NCBI GenBank assembly: GCA_903853895.1
Contig: CAINUX010000134.1
Coordinates: 1-33,595, forward strand
Direction: 5' to 3'
Source of the DNA: an uncultured beta proteobacterium
Lineage (GTDB): Bacteria > Pseudomonadota > Gammaproteobacteria > Burkholderiales > Burkholderiaceae_C
DNA length: 33,595 nucleotides
Part shown: positions 14,848 through 23,189 of the stretch, piece by piece
Layout of the letters: the number at the start of each line of letters is the position of its first letter
Numbering within the stretch: position 1 is the stretch's first letter
Made by a program: the position numbers and the translations under genes
Notes under the pieces: model-generated
Seen by the model: the letters and a program-made list of their open reading frames with translations, nothing else
What the model was told of the DNA's origin: nothing
Databases searched by the model: none

Positions 14848-15405
14848 ATGACTGCTGCCTCTCCCCTCAACAGCCTGCAAACCATCACCCTTGGAGGGGG
14901 CTGCTTCTGGTGCACAGAGGCGGTCTATGTGCAGGTCAGAGGGGTGGTCGACGTCGAGTCCGGCTACAGCAATGGCCACGTGCAGCAACCCACGTACGAG
15001 GACGTGTGCACCGGCACTACCGGCCACAACGAAGTGGTCAAACTGGTGTATGACCCGGCGCAGATCAGCACGCGCGAGGTGCTGGAGATTTTCTTCGTCA
15101 TCCATGACCCTACGACATTGAACCGCCAGGGCAACGATAGCGGCACGCAGTACCGCAGCGGCATCTATTTCTCCAAGCCGGAGCAGGAAGCCGTGGCCCG
15201 GGAAGTGATGGCCGAGATGGCCGCCAGTGGCGTCTACAGCCGTCCTCTGGTGACCGAGGTGTTGCCCCTGCAAAACTATTGGGCCGCCGAGGAATACCAC
15301 CAGGATTTCTTCGCGCGCAACCCGCACCAGGGCTATTGCATGGCGGTAGCGGCGCCCAAGGTGGCGAAATTTCGCAAGACCTTCGTGCGTTTGCAGAAAA
15401 CCTGA
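14848..15405 (+). CDS. msrA: Peptide methionine sulfoxide reductase MsrA
   Basis: 185 residues. The catalytic motif GGGCFWC carries the nucleophile Cys19. [20 protein letters not shown] and [11 protein letters not shown] follow, then [28 protein letters not shown] and [20 protein letters not shown] ending in YC. This is complete MsrA, which reduces the S-form of methionine sulfoxide with thioredoxin. Start ATG at 14848 with ribosome site AAGGAA. No signal peptide, so cytoplasmic. It is divergent from the chemoreceptor gene across 167 bp, and no msrB is adjacent. Confidence 0.96.
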   Translation: MTAASPLNSLQTITLGGGCFWCTEAVYVQVRGVVDVESGYSNGHVQQPTYEDVCTGTTGHNEVVKLVYDPAQISTREVLEIFFVIHDPTTLNRQGNDSGTQYRSGIYFSKPEQEAVAREVMAEMAASGVYSRPLVTEVLPLQNYWAAEEYHQDFFARNPHQGYCMAVAAPKVAKFRKTFVRLQKT

Positions 15406-15479
15406 CCTGCATCAACTTTTCTAGTGGTCAGGCGCCTCGGACCGCGCTACACCGCGGGCGGCAACGGTAAGATGGAAAT

Positions 15480-17534
15480 ATGAGCAAAACCCCTAGCACC
15501 TCCATTCGTACCGTTGCCCTGGTCGGCCACGGAGCAGCCGGCAAGACCACCCTGGCGGAAAGCCTGCTCGCGGCCACGGGCGCCATTACCAGCCGGGGTT
15601 CTGTCGAGAAGGGCAATACCACCTGCGACTTTGACCCCATGGAAAAAGAGTTCGGCCATTCGCTGCAGACCGCGTTGGCCACGCTGCAGTGGGACGGTGC
15701 GCAGATTCACCTGATCGACACCCCGGGTTACCCCGACTTTGCCGGGCAGGCCATTGCGGCTCTGGCCGGCGTGGACACGGCGCTGGTGGTTATCAACGCG
15801 CAAACCGGCATCGAGCTGGCCACCGAGCGCATGTTTAACCTGGCCGGCGAGCGCGGGCTGTGCCGCATGATCGTCATCAACAAGATCGATGCCGATAACG
15901 TGGACCTGCCTGCCCTGGTGGGGTCCATCCGCGAGCGCTTTGGCAAGGAATGCCTGTTGCTGGATGTGCCTGCCCATCACGGAAAAGACGTGGTCGAGCT
16001 GCTGGGCCACGCAGATGGCGAGAGCGACTTTGCCTCAGTGGCCGCCGCACACCGCGCCCTGATTGACCAGATCATTGAAGAAGACGACACCCTGATGGCG
16101 CGCTACCTGGAAGACGGTGTGGACCCCAGCCCGCAAGAGCTGCATGCACCCTTTGAGGCGGCGCTGCGTGCCGGGCATTTGATTCCAATTTTGTTTGTGT
16201 CGGCCAAGACCGGCGCGGGCGTGCCGCAGTTGCTGGATGCGCTGGCCCAGCTGGCCCCCAATCCGGCTGAAGGCAACCCGCCACCGTTCTACCGCGGCGA
16301 GCCCGGGGCTCAGCCACAGGCCTTTGCGGCGCAGCCCGATGACGCGCTGCACGTGCTGGCCCATGTGTTCAAGGTGGTCATGGACCCTTTCATTGGCAAG
16401 ATGGGGGTGTTTCGCGTGCACCAGGGTACTGTCTCCAAGGATGCTCAGCTGTTCGTCGGCTCGGGCAAGCGGCCGTTCAAGGTGGCGCATCTGTACCGCC
16501 TGCAGGGCAAGGACTATGTGGAAGTGCCCAGCCTGGGGCCGGGGGACATCGGGGCCGTGGCCAAGGTGGAGGAGATCGAGTTCGACTGCGTGCTGCACGA
16601 CTCGCACGACGAAGACCACATCCATCTCAAGCCGCTGCAGTTCCCGCTGCCCATGCAGGGCCTGGCCGTGCAGACCAAACGCAAGAGCGACGAGCACCGT
16701 TTGTTCGAGATTCTGCACAAGCTCGAACTTGAAGACCCGTGCTTCAAGGTCGAACGCCACCCCCACACCAACGAGACGGTGATCCGCGGCCTGGGCGACA
16801 TGCATTTGCGCACCAAGCTGGCCCGCATGCAGCAGCAGTTCAAGATGGAGCTCGACACCAGCCCACCGCGCATTGCCTACCGCGAAACCATTACGCAGGC
16901 TTCGGAGGGGCACTGCCGCCATAAGAAGCAAAGCGGCGGGGCTGGCCAGTTTGGCGAGGTGATGCTGCGCATAGAGCCGCTGGAGCGCGGCGCGGGTTTT
17001 GAGTTTGTCGATGTGGTCAAAGGCGGCGCTATTCCCGGGGTCTTCATGGCCGCCGTGGAAAAAGGCGTGCGACAGGCTCTGGCGGATGGCGTGGTGGCGG
17101 GTTACCCGGTGCACGACTTGCGCGTTACGGTGTATGACGGCAAGACCCATGCCGTGGACGGCAAGGATATTGCGTTCACGCTGGCCGGGCGCAAGGCCAC
17201 CGTGGAGGCGGTGCGCAAGGCACATCCGATTGTGCTGGAGCCCATGGTCAACATCGAGGTGCTGGCACCCGAGGGCTCCATTGGCGACCTGACGGGCGAT
17301 TTGTCCAGCAAGCGCGGCCATGTCACCGGCACGCAGCCGCGGCCCGCTGCCACAGCGGCCATCAACGGCCAGATTCCGCTGGCCGAACTGGACGACTACC
17401 AGGGGCGGTTGAAGTCGCTGACGGCGGGGCAGGGCAGCTACAGCATCGAGTTCTCCCACTATGCCCAGGTGCCCAGCCAGACCCAGACGCAGCTGATGGC
17501 CGCGCACAAGGCGGTGAATCTGGACGACGAATAG
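15480..17534 (+). CDS. Elongation factor G-like GTPase (EF-G paralogue)
   Basis: 684 residues with the EF-G five-domain layout. The P-loop is GHGAAGKT (16-23), G3 is DTPGY, G4 is NKID and G5 is SAK. Domain II follows (HVFKVVMDPFIGKMGVFRV), then domains III-V (GLGDMHLRTKLARMQQQF, GGAGQFGEVMLRIEPLERG, PIVLEPMVNIEVLAPEGSIG, DLSSKRGHVTGTQPR). Switch I reads EKGNTTCDFDPMEKEFGHSL and lacks the RGITI block of true EF-G. That marks the divergent EF-G-like/FusA2 group, whose role in translation is not settled. Not beside str-operon genes. The last codons are followed at once by a degenerate copy of the dispersed repeat. Confidence 0.9.
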   Translation: MSKTPSTSIRTVALVGHGAAGKTTLAESLLAATGAITSRGSVEKGNTTCDFDPMEKEFGHSLQTALATLQWDGAQIHLIDTPGYPDFAGQAIAALAGVDTALVVINAQTGIELATERMFNLAGERGLCRMIVINKIDADNVDLPALVGSIRERFGKECLLLDVPAHHGKDVVELLGHADGESDFASVAAAHRALIDQIIEEDDTLMARYLEDGVDPSPQELHAPFEAALRAGHLIPILFVSAKTGAGVPQLLDALAQLAPNPAEGNPPPFYRGEPGAQPQAFAAQPDDALHVLAHVFKVVMDPFIGKMGVFRVHQGTVSKDAQLFVGSGKRPFKVAHLYRLQGKDYVEVPSLGPGDIGAVAKVEEIEFDCVLHDSHDEDHIHLKPLQFPLPMQGLAVQTKRKSDEHRLFEILHKLELEDPCFKVERHPHTNETVIRGLGDMHLRTKLARMQQQFKMELDTSPPRIAYRETITQASEGHCRHKKQSGGAGQFGEVMLRIEPLERGAGFEFVDVVKGGAIPGVFMAAVEKGVRQALADGVVAGYPVHDLRVTVYDGKTHAVDGKDIAFTLAGRKATVEAVRKAHPIVLEPMVNIEVLAPEGSIGDLTGDLSSKRGHVTGTQPRPAATAAINGQIPLAELDDYQGRLKSLTAGQGSYSIEFSHYAQVPSQTQTQLMAAHKAVNLDDE

Positions 17535-17580
17535 GCGCTATGGATTTGAGAGCCACTTAGGCATATTTGGCGAGGGCTAT
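17535..17580 (+). repeat. Dispersed repeat, copy C (degenerate)
   Basis: GCTATGGATTTGAGAGC, 14 nt (CACTTAGGCATATT), then TGGCGAGGGCTA. The same order and spacing as the good copies but with several substitutions. It fills most of the gap between the EF-G-like gene and the FimV-like gene. Confidence 0.65.
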
Positions 17581-17597
17581 GCGAGAATCGGACGCAT

Positions 17598-19763
17598 ATG
17601 AAAGCTGCGTTCAAGGCCAAATCACTCGCTGTTGGGATGCTCCTGCTGTGCACCGCCATGGGCAGTGCTGGCCTGGGCTTGGGGCGGTCCCAGGGCGTGG
17701 TGTTTGTCGGCAAACCGCTGGATGTGCGGGTACAGCTGCTGTTGGATGCCAGTGAAGACATCCAGTCGGCCTGCATGGGCGCCGAAGTTTTCTATGGCGA
17801 AACACCGCTGGACGCAGCACGGGTCAGCGTAACGCTGGAGCCCGCAACTGCGGGCTCGCCCAAGGGCACGACGGTCCGGGTGCAGACTTCGGTGCTGATT
17901 GACGAACCCATCGTCACGATCAACTTGCGCGCAGGGTGCGAGCAGAAGTCTTCCAAGCGCTACACGCTGTTTCCCGAGGTGTCGACCAATGTGGTTGATC
18001 CGGTCGTAACCCCGTCACCGGCCCGGCGTGCCGTCGCCGCTGTCGAGTTACCCGTGGTGGTGGCTGCTGCCAGTGCCAAGCCGCAGCCTGCGGCAGCAAC
18101 GCTTGCCCCCAATCCAGCGCCCGGTGAACTGGCCGTAGCAGCCCCTAAAAAACCGCGACGCCCTGCAGCAGCGTCTGAGTCGACCGTGGCCAAGACTGCA
18201 CCCTCAGCGCTGGTGTCGGCTCCATTGGCCGGGCCTGTTGTATCTCTGCTGCGTACCAAGCCGGCCAAGGCGGCAGGCAAATCCCGTTTGAAGCTCGATC
18301 CGCTGGACCTGCTGATTGACGTTGACCCGGTCTTGCGGGCAAGCACCGAGCTGCTGACCCTGCCGCAGGAAAACGCCGAGAAGCGGGCCGAGGCCGCGGC
18401 GCAGTGGCGGGCACTGAACGCGAGCCCCGAAGACATGCTGCGTGAGGCCGCCCAGGCCCAGAGCATGGAGAGAGACTTGAAGGCGCTGTACGCCGTCACC
18501 GCAGAAAACCAGAAGGGCCTGATGGACCTGGTGGCCAAAGTGCAGCGTGCTGAGTCCGAGCGCTATGCCAATGGCCTGGTCTACACCCTGATCGCATTGT
18601 GCTTTGCGAGCCTGCTGGCATTGGTGTGGGTTTGGCGACGGTCCCGCACGGCGCAGACCCCGAGTTGGCGCAAGGGATGGGATGCCGGCGACAGCATGCT
18701 GTCGGATCGGGTGCTCTCGTCAGAGATCAACCCCGTCGCTGAAGCGCAACACGCGGCGATGCCTGTGGGCAAGATTTCAGACCTGGCAGAGGTGGACTTT
18801 GATCTGGGTTTGATGGAGACCCAGCCGCCCCCAGCAGCACCGGTAGAAGCAAGCGATGTCGCGCACACCCCGGACGTGCAAGCCCGCCAAGCGACGCCCA
18901 TGGCACCGCTGCCATCACCGTCGCCAGTTTCCAACCCGCGCACGGGAGGTCGCGATTTCTCGGCCAGTGCCTCCGGCGCCTTGCGGGCCACTAACTCGGA
19001 AGACCTGTTGGATGTGCGCCAGCAAGCAGAGTTTTTCATGTCACTGGGCGAACACCAGAAGGCCATTGATTTGCTGACCACGCGCATTGCGCAGTGTGGT
19101 GAGTCCAGTCCATTGGTGTGCCTGGATTTGTTGAAGATTTATCACGCATTGGGGCGTGAGTCCGAATTTGAATTCATGCGCACCGAGTTCAACGTCTGGT
19201 TCACGGGCCATGTGCCGGCGTTCGCGGCCTTTGGCCAGGAAGGCCGGTCGCTGGACCACTACCCGCAGATCCTGAACCAGATCGTTGCCCTGTGGCCGGA
19301 CCCCAGTGTTCTGGAATACATCGAAAACTGCATTTACCACCACGCCACGGATACCGATGGACCGACCTTCGATCTGCAGGCCTACCGCGATTTGTTGCTG
19401 CTGCACGCCGTTGCCAAGCGCATTGTGCGCGGGCCGAGTGGTGGCGGCGACAGCCATGCCTCCGAGTTGATGCGCATCCCGGCGCAGGCTCCTGCAGCGG
19501 TTCCGGGAGAGGAGGTACAGCCGGCCGCGATCAGCGCCGTCGTGCACCGCGCCGGGGCGGAACACCGGGGTGCCTGGAGGCGCGACCCACCCCCGGTTGC
19601 ACAAGATGACCCTGAGCTGGAGCTGGCAACGCGCGGCACGCCGCTGGGTGCCATGAAGGTGCCGCCGGTCGTTGCGCCGCCACCCGAAGACCCGACCCTG
19701 GCCTTGCGGCCCGAACCGGACCGGGGCCCCGAGACCGACTTCAATTTTTTGAGCTTGCGCTGA
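17598..19763 (+). CDS. FimV-like membrane protein
   Basis: 721 residues. A signal sequence (about 1-24) is followed by GLGLGRSQGVVFVGKPLDVR, which resembles the N-terminal domain of FimV/TspA proteins (usual form GLGxxxVxSxLGxPLxAxI). Then come a low-complexity Ala/Pro linker, a helical stretch, one membrane helix (about 322-345), an acidic cytoplasmic part (ISDLAEVDFDLGLMETQ) and a TPR-like region near 470-540 (QAEFFMSLGEHQKAIDLLTT). FimV proteins organise type IV pilus and pole assembly. The gene is tail-to-tail with another single-helix protein of related layout, 21 bp away. The function here is inferred from architecture only; overall similarity to FimV is low. Confidence 0.7.
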   Translation: MKAAFKAKSLAVGMLLLCTAMGSAGLGLGRSQGVVFVGKPLDVRVQLLLDASEDIQSACMGAEVFYGETPLDAARVSVTLEPATAGSPKGTTVRVQTSVLIDEPIVTINLRAGCEQKSSKRYTLFPEVSTNVVDPVVTPSPARRAVAAVELPVVVAAASAKPQPAAATLAPNPAPGELAVAAPKKPRRPAAASESTVAKTAPSALVSAPLAGPVVSLLRTKPAKAAGKSRLKLDPLDLLIDVDPVLRASTELLTLPQENAEKRAEAAAQWRALNASPEDMLREAAQAQSMERDLKALYAVTAENQKGLMDLVAKVQRAESERYANGLVYTLIALCFASLLALVWVWRRSRTAQTPSWRKGWDAGDSMLSDRVLSSEINPVAEAQHAAMPVGKISDLAEVDFDLGLMETQPPPAAPVEASDVAHTPDVQARQATPMAPLPSPSPVSNPRTGGRDFSASASGALRATNSEDLLDVRQQAEFFMSLGEHQKAIDLLTTRIAQCGESSPLVCLDLLKIYHALGRESEFEFMRTEFNVWFTGHVPAFAAFGQEGRSLDHYPQILNQIVALWPDPSVLEYIENCIYHHATDTDGPTFDLQAYRDLLLLHAVAKRIVRGPSGGGDSHASELMRIPAQAPAAVPGEEVQPAAISAVVHRAGAEHRGAWRRDPPPVAQDDPELELATRGTPLGAMKVPPVVAPPPEDPTLALRPEPDRGPETDFNFLSLR

Positions 19764-19784
19764 TCCCGTTTGGGCGGCGCAGGT

Positions 19785-20777
19785 TTACCGCAAGTCGTCC
19801 CAGCGGATCGACTCCGGCCCCATTTCGGACTCCACTTCGCTGAGCCGGTCGAGCAAAGCACGCGCCTCGTTCTGCAGAGCGGGATCGTCAGACTGCAGTA
19901 CCTCGTGGGCCAGGTCACGTGCCTCGTTGAGCTGTTCCAGTTCTTCAGACACCTGGGCCAAGGCCAGCGTAGTGGCGTAATCGGGCGCAACCGGGCCGGT
20001 GACGGCGAGTTCAGGCGCGGCTTCGACTGCTACGGACTCCAAGTCCTGCTGCACTGCGGGCCCGGGATCGTCGAGGTTGAAATCCAGTTCGATCGCGTCC
20101 AGGAAATCGTCTGGACCCGGCCTCTGCTCCGGCTCGTGTCGCGCGTCCGAGGCCTCGGGATCGTCCGGGAGCGTGAAGTGGATATCAATGTCGAACGACG
20201 GAGGTGCTTCACTGTAAGCACCCTCTCCAGGCACATTCCACGGATCAACCATTGCGGGCTGTGGATCGGGTGCTCTATCGTCAGGCCCGGCCTCGACCGC
20301 AGGTCCTTCCTGATCGAGCAGGAGAAACCGCGCTTCGCGCTTCTCGGCCAGTGATTTACGTACCCGCATCACCTCTGTGGCGGCAGCTTCCGAGTCAAAA
20401 CCCATGCTGGGCTCCGGCTTTGCGAACGGGCTGGAAGGTACCGGAACTGGGATGGGCGTTGGCGGGGGCGGGGGCGATGCAGGGCTTTCCTGCACGGGCA
20501 GCACATTCTGGGTCTGTTCCGCGGGCTGGGGCTGCTGCTGCCCGTAGGCACTGTCCTCAGTCAGGTCGGACATTTGCGTATGTCCAGCGTCAACCGGCCG
20601 GTTTTTGGGGCGATGCCACACATACCACCCGACCAAGGCCAGCACCACCACCAGTACTGAGGCCACGCCGAGGCTTGTGCCGTCAAAGGGATCTGCCGCC
20701 TCCTGCGTCTGCAATTTCTTCAGGGACGCCTGTGTGGCCTGCGCCTGCTGCTGCAAGGCTTTCACATCCGCCTGCAT
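19785..20777 (-). CDS. Single-helix membrane protein with acidic C-terminus
   Basis: 330 residues from the ATG at 20777. It has a short coiled coil (VKALQQQAQATQASLKKLQT), one membrane helix (VASVLVVVLALVGWYVW), a Pro/Gln-rich linker, acidic motifs (SFDIDIHFTLPDDPEASD, AIELDFNLDDPGP) and a C-terminal helical pair. The last (YATTLALAQVSEELEQLNEA, RDLAHEVLQ) resembles the FimV C-terminal repeat. A GTG at 20876 could add 33 residues, but those codons have many A/T third positions, so the ATG is preferred. It faces the FimV-like gene tail-to-tail and shares its layout, which suggests a common cell-envelope or pilus role (inference). No firm family assignment. Confidence 0.65.
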   Translation of the reverse strand: MQADVKALQQQAQATQASLKKLQTQEAADPFDGTSLGVASVLVVVLALVGWYVWHRPKNRPVDAGHTQMSDLTEDSAYGQQQPQPAEQTQNVLPVQESPASPPPPPTPIPVPVPSSPFAKPEPSMGFDSEAAATEVMRVRKSLAEKREARFLLLDQEGPAVEAGPDDRAPDPQPAMVDPWNVPGEGAYSEAPPSFDIDIHFTLPDDPEASDARHEPEQRPGPDDFLDAIELDFNLDDPGPAVQQDLESVAVEAAPELAVTGPVAPDYATTLALAQVSEELEQLNEARDLAHEVLQSDDPALQNEARALLDRLSEVESEMGPESIRWDDLR

Positions 20778-20960
20778 GCGGTCGTATGGGCTGGCACCAA
20801 CCGCAGAGTCGGTCTGTGGCTGGGTTGCTGGTTCCGGCAGTGAAGGAGTAGTAGGCAAAATAGGTTCACCAGGCACAGAGTGGGCTGCGGCAAATGATAG
20901 TGCATCGCCCGGTGCGGACTCTAAAATGCAACGCTCCCTGTTCCTCTCCCCACCTTCCCC

Positions 20961-22031
20961 ATGCCATCTACCGCCGACATCCGTATTCGCAGCGTGCGCC
21001 CGCTGATTTCGCCCGCCATTCTCGAAGACGAGCTGCCGCTGGGCGAGGCTGGTGCGCTCGCCATCCAGCAGGCACGCCGCGCGGTGGCCCAGGTGATCCT
21101 GGGGCAGGACGACCGGCTGCTGGTGCTGGTGGGGCCGTGTTCGGTGCATGACCCGGCGTCCGCGCTGGACTATGCGCGCAAGCTGGCGCCGCTGGCTGCG
21201 CGCCTGGCCGACGACCTGCTGGTGGTGATGCGCGTGTATTTCGAGAAGCCCCGCACCGTGGTCGGCTGGAAAGGGTTGATCAACGATCCTGCGCTGGACG
21301 GCAGCTTTCAGATCAACCGAGGCCTGCGTTTGGCACGCAAGCTGATGTTGGACATCACCGGGGAGGGTTTGCCGATTGCGACCGAATTTCTGGATACCAC
21401 ACTGGGCCAGTACTACGCCGATTTGGTGTCTTGGGGTGCGATTGGCGCACGCACGGTGGAGAGCCAGATCCACCGTGAACTGGCCTCCGGCCTGTCGATG
21501 CCCGTGGGTTTCAAGAACCGCACCGATGGCGACCTGCAGGTGGCGGTGGACGCTATCCAGTCGGCCCAGCACCCGCATTGTTTTCCGTCGCTGACGCACG
21601 AAGGGGCGCCGGCGGTGCTCACCACCTCCGGCAACCCGCACGGCCACCTGGTGCTACGTGGTGGCAGCCGCAGCGGCCCCAATTTTGAAGCCGCACACAT
21701 TGCAGAGGCGGCGGCGCTGTTGCAAAAGGCCGGTGCGCCCAATGCCGTGCTGGTGGACTGCAGCCACGCCAACAGCGGCAAGCGCTTCGAGCGCCAGCCC
21801 GAGGTCGCGCACGACGTGGCAGGGCAAGTTGCCGGCGGGCAGCGTGCCATCATCGGCGTCATGCTGGAGAGCCACCTGGTGGCCGGTGCACAAAGCGTCA
21901 AGCCGGGCCAGGCGCTGACCTACGGCCAGAGCATCACCGATGGCTGCCTGGCCTTCGACGACACGGTGCCCGTGCTGGAAGACCTGGCCCGGGCGGTGCG
22001 CAGCCGGCGCCAGCAAAAGCTATCAAACTGA
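20961..22031 (+). CDS. aroG: 3-deoxy-7-phosphoheptulonate synthase (class I DAHP synthase)
   Basis: 356 residues. Class I (AroF/G/H) blocks: LLVLVGPCSVHDPASALDYA with metal Cys60, VVMRVYFEKPRTVVGWKGLI, GLPIATEFLDTTLGQYYADL, SWGAIGARTVESQIHRELAS, GFKNRTDGDLQVAVDAI, LRGGSRSGPNF, VDCSHANSGKRFERQ and a late ITDGCLAFDDT. It condenses PEP and erythrose 4-phosphate, the first step of aromatic amino acid synthesis. Which of AroF/G/H it matches for feedback control cannot be told. The last four codons (KLSN) and the TGA lie in copy D of the dispersed repeat, so the natural C-terminus has been replaced or extended by it. Confidence 0.95.
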   Translation: MPSTADIRIRSVRPLISPAILEDELPLGEAGALAIQQARRAVAQVILGQDDRLLVLVGPCSVHDPASALDYARKLAPLAARLADDLLVVMRVYFEKPRTVVGWKGLINDPALDGSFQINRGLRLARKLMLDITGEGLPIATEFLDTTLGQYYADLVSWGAIGARTVESQIHRELASGLSMPVGFKNRTDGDLQVAVDAIQSAQHPHCFPSLTHEGAPAVLTTSGNPHGHLVLRGGSRSGPNFEAAHIAEAAALLQKAGAPNAVLVDCSHANSGKRFERQPEVAHDVAGQVAGGQRAIIGVMLESHLVAGAQSVKPGQALTYGQSITDGCLAFDDTVPVLEDLARAVRSRRQQKLSN

Positions 22032-22062
22032 TAGCTGCTTAAGCATATTCCACGAGGGCTGG
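22017..22062 (+). repeat. Dispersed repeat, copy D, at the aroG stop
   Basis: GCTATCAAACTGATAGC, 14 nt (TGCTTAAGCATATT), then CCACGAGGGCTGG. The left part forms a GCTAT/ATAGC hairpin and contains the DAHP synthase stop codon (TGA 22029-22031). GGAGG at 22061-22065, just at its right edge, is the only ribosome site for the next gene. Confidence 0.85.
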
Positions 22063-22076
22063 AGGCATATTTCACG

Positions 22077-23189
22077 ATGCATACCCTGAGCCGACGGCAG
22101 TTTTCTCTGGCCACGGGCGCCGCACTGGCCAGCCTGGCCCAGCCGGTGCGCGCGCAAACTCCGGCGCCGGGACGTACGCTCTATCTGGCAGACATGCATT
22201 CGCACTACGGCATGTTTCTGCCGCGCCTGTTTGGCATGGATTTGAAGCGGCACATGCTGGAGACCGGAGCCATGTTGCTGGCCTGGGCTATCGTCGATGA
22301 CCAGCGCTGGATCGGCCGCTCGGGTAGCGGACTAGGCCAGCTGAGTACGCCCGCCCCCGGCGAGTTGTGGAGTTTTTTCCAGTCACGGCTGATAGAGCGG
22401 ACCGCGCAGCTTACGGGCTGGGGCCTGCAGACCGCCCGCACCGGAGCCGATGTGGACGCCGCGCTGGCAGGTGAGCCCCGCGTGCTGCTGGCCACCGAGG
22501 CGGCCAACTTTCTGGAGGGCGACATCACCCGCTTGGCCATCGCCCATGCGGCCGGTGTACGGCATCTGCAACTGGTGCACTACATCCAGAGCCCGATCGG
22601 TGACCACCAGACCGCCGAGCCGCGCCATGGTGGGCTCTCGGTCTTTGGCAAGCAGGTAGTCACCGAGTGCCAGCGCCTGGGCCTGGTGGTGGACCTGGCG
22701 CATGGCACACCGGCGCTCGTGGACGCGGCGCTGGACTCCACGGACGCCGCCATGGTCTGGTCGCACTCCTGGATTCGGGCGCAGGCCGGAAGTTGGCAGG
22801 ATGTGGGTTACATCGCCCGTGCGCTATCCGAACAACAGGCCAAAAAAATTGCCGCACGCGGTGGCGCGGTGGGCTTGTGGACAGTGCGCATCAACCGCGA
22901 CCCCGAATACCGGGTGCACAGCGTCTCTACTTATGCCGACGAGATGCTGCGCATGTGCGACCTGCTGGGGCCTGAGCACGTGGCCTTTGGCACCGACATG
23001 GAAGGGGCGGGGCCTGGCCCTATCCTGTCCAACTATGTGGACCTGCGCGAGGTGGCAGACAAGCTGGCCCAGCGTGGCCTGAGCGAGGCACAACTACACG
23101 GCGTGTTCTTCGGCAATTACGCCAATATCGTCAAGCGCGCCATGCAGGGCGCGGCGCAGGGTGCAGAAGGGGCGGAAAGGCCAGCCTAG
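22077..23189 (+). CDS. Exported dipeptidase, peptidase family M19
   Basis: 370 residues. The N-terminus [20 protein letters not shown] is a twin-arginine export signal with cleavage near VRAQ. Metal-site motifs of renal-dipeptidase-type M19 enzymes follow: H41/H43 (DMHSHYG), Glu in [11 protein letters not shown], His in VVDLAHGTP, His in WSHSW and Asp in [10 protein letters not shown]19 enzymes split dipeptides, including some D-amino-acid and beta-lactam substrates, with two zinc ions. Export through Tat suggests that the enzyme folds and loads metal in the cytoplasm first. The 3' end overlaps the convergent chemoreceptor stop by 4 bp. The substrate cannot be read from the sequence. Confidence 0.9.
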   Translation: MHTLSRRQFSLATGAALASLAQPVRAQTPAPGRTLYLADMHSHYGMFLPRLFGMDLKRHMLETGAMLLAWAIVDDQRWIGRSGSGLGQLSTPAPGELWSFFQSRLIERTAQLTGWGLQTARTGADVDAALAGEPRVLLATEAANFLEGDITRLAIAHAAGVRHLQLVHYIQSPIGDHQTAEPRHGGLSVFGKQVVTECQRLGLVVDLAHGTPALVDAALDSTDAAMVWSHSWIRAQAGSWQDVGYIARALSEQQAKKIAARGGAVGLWTVRINRDPEYRVHSVSTYADEMLRMCDLLGPEHVAFGTDMEGAGPGPILSNYVDLREVADKLAQRGLSEAQLHGVFFGNYANIVKRAMQGAAQGAEGAERPA

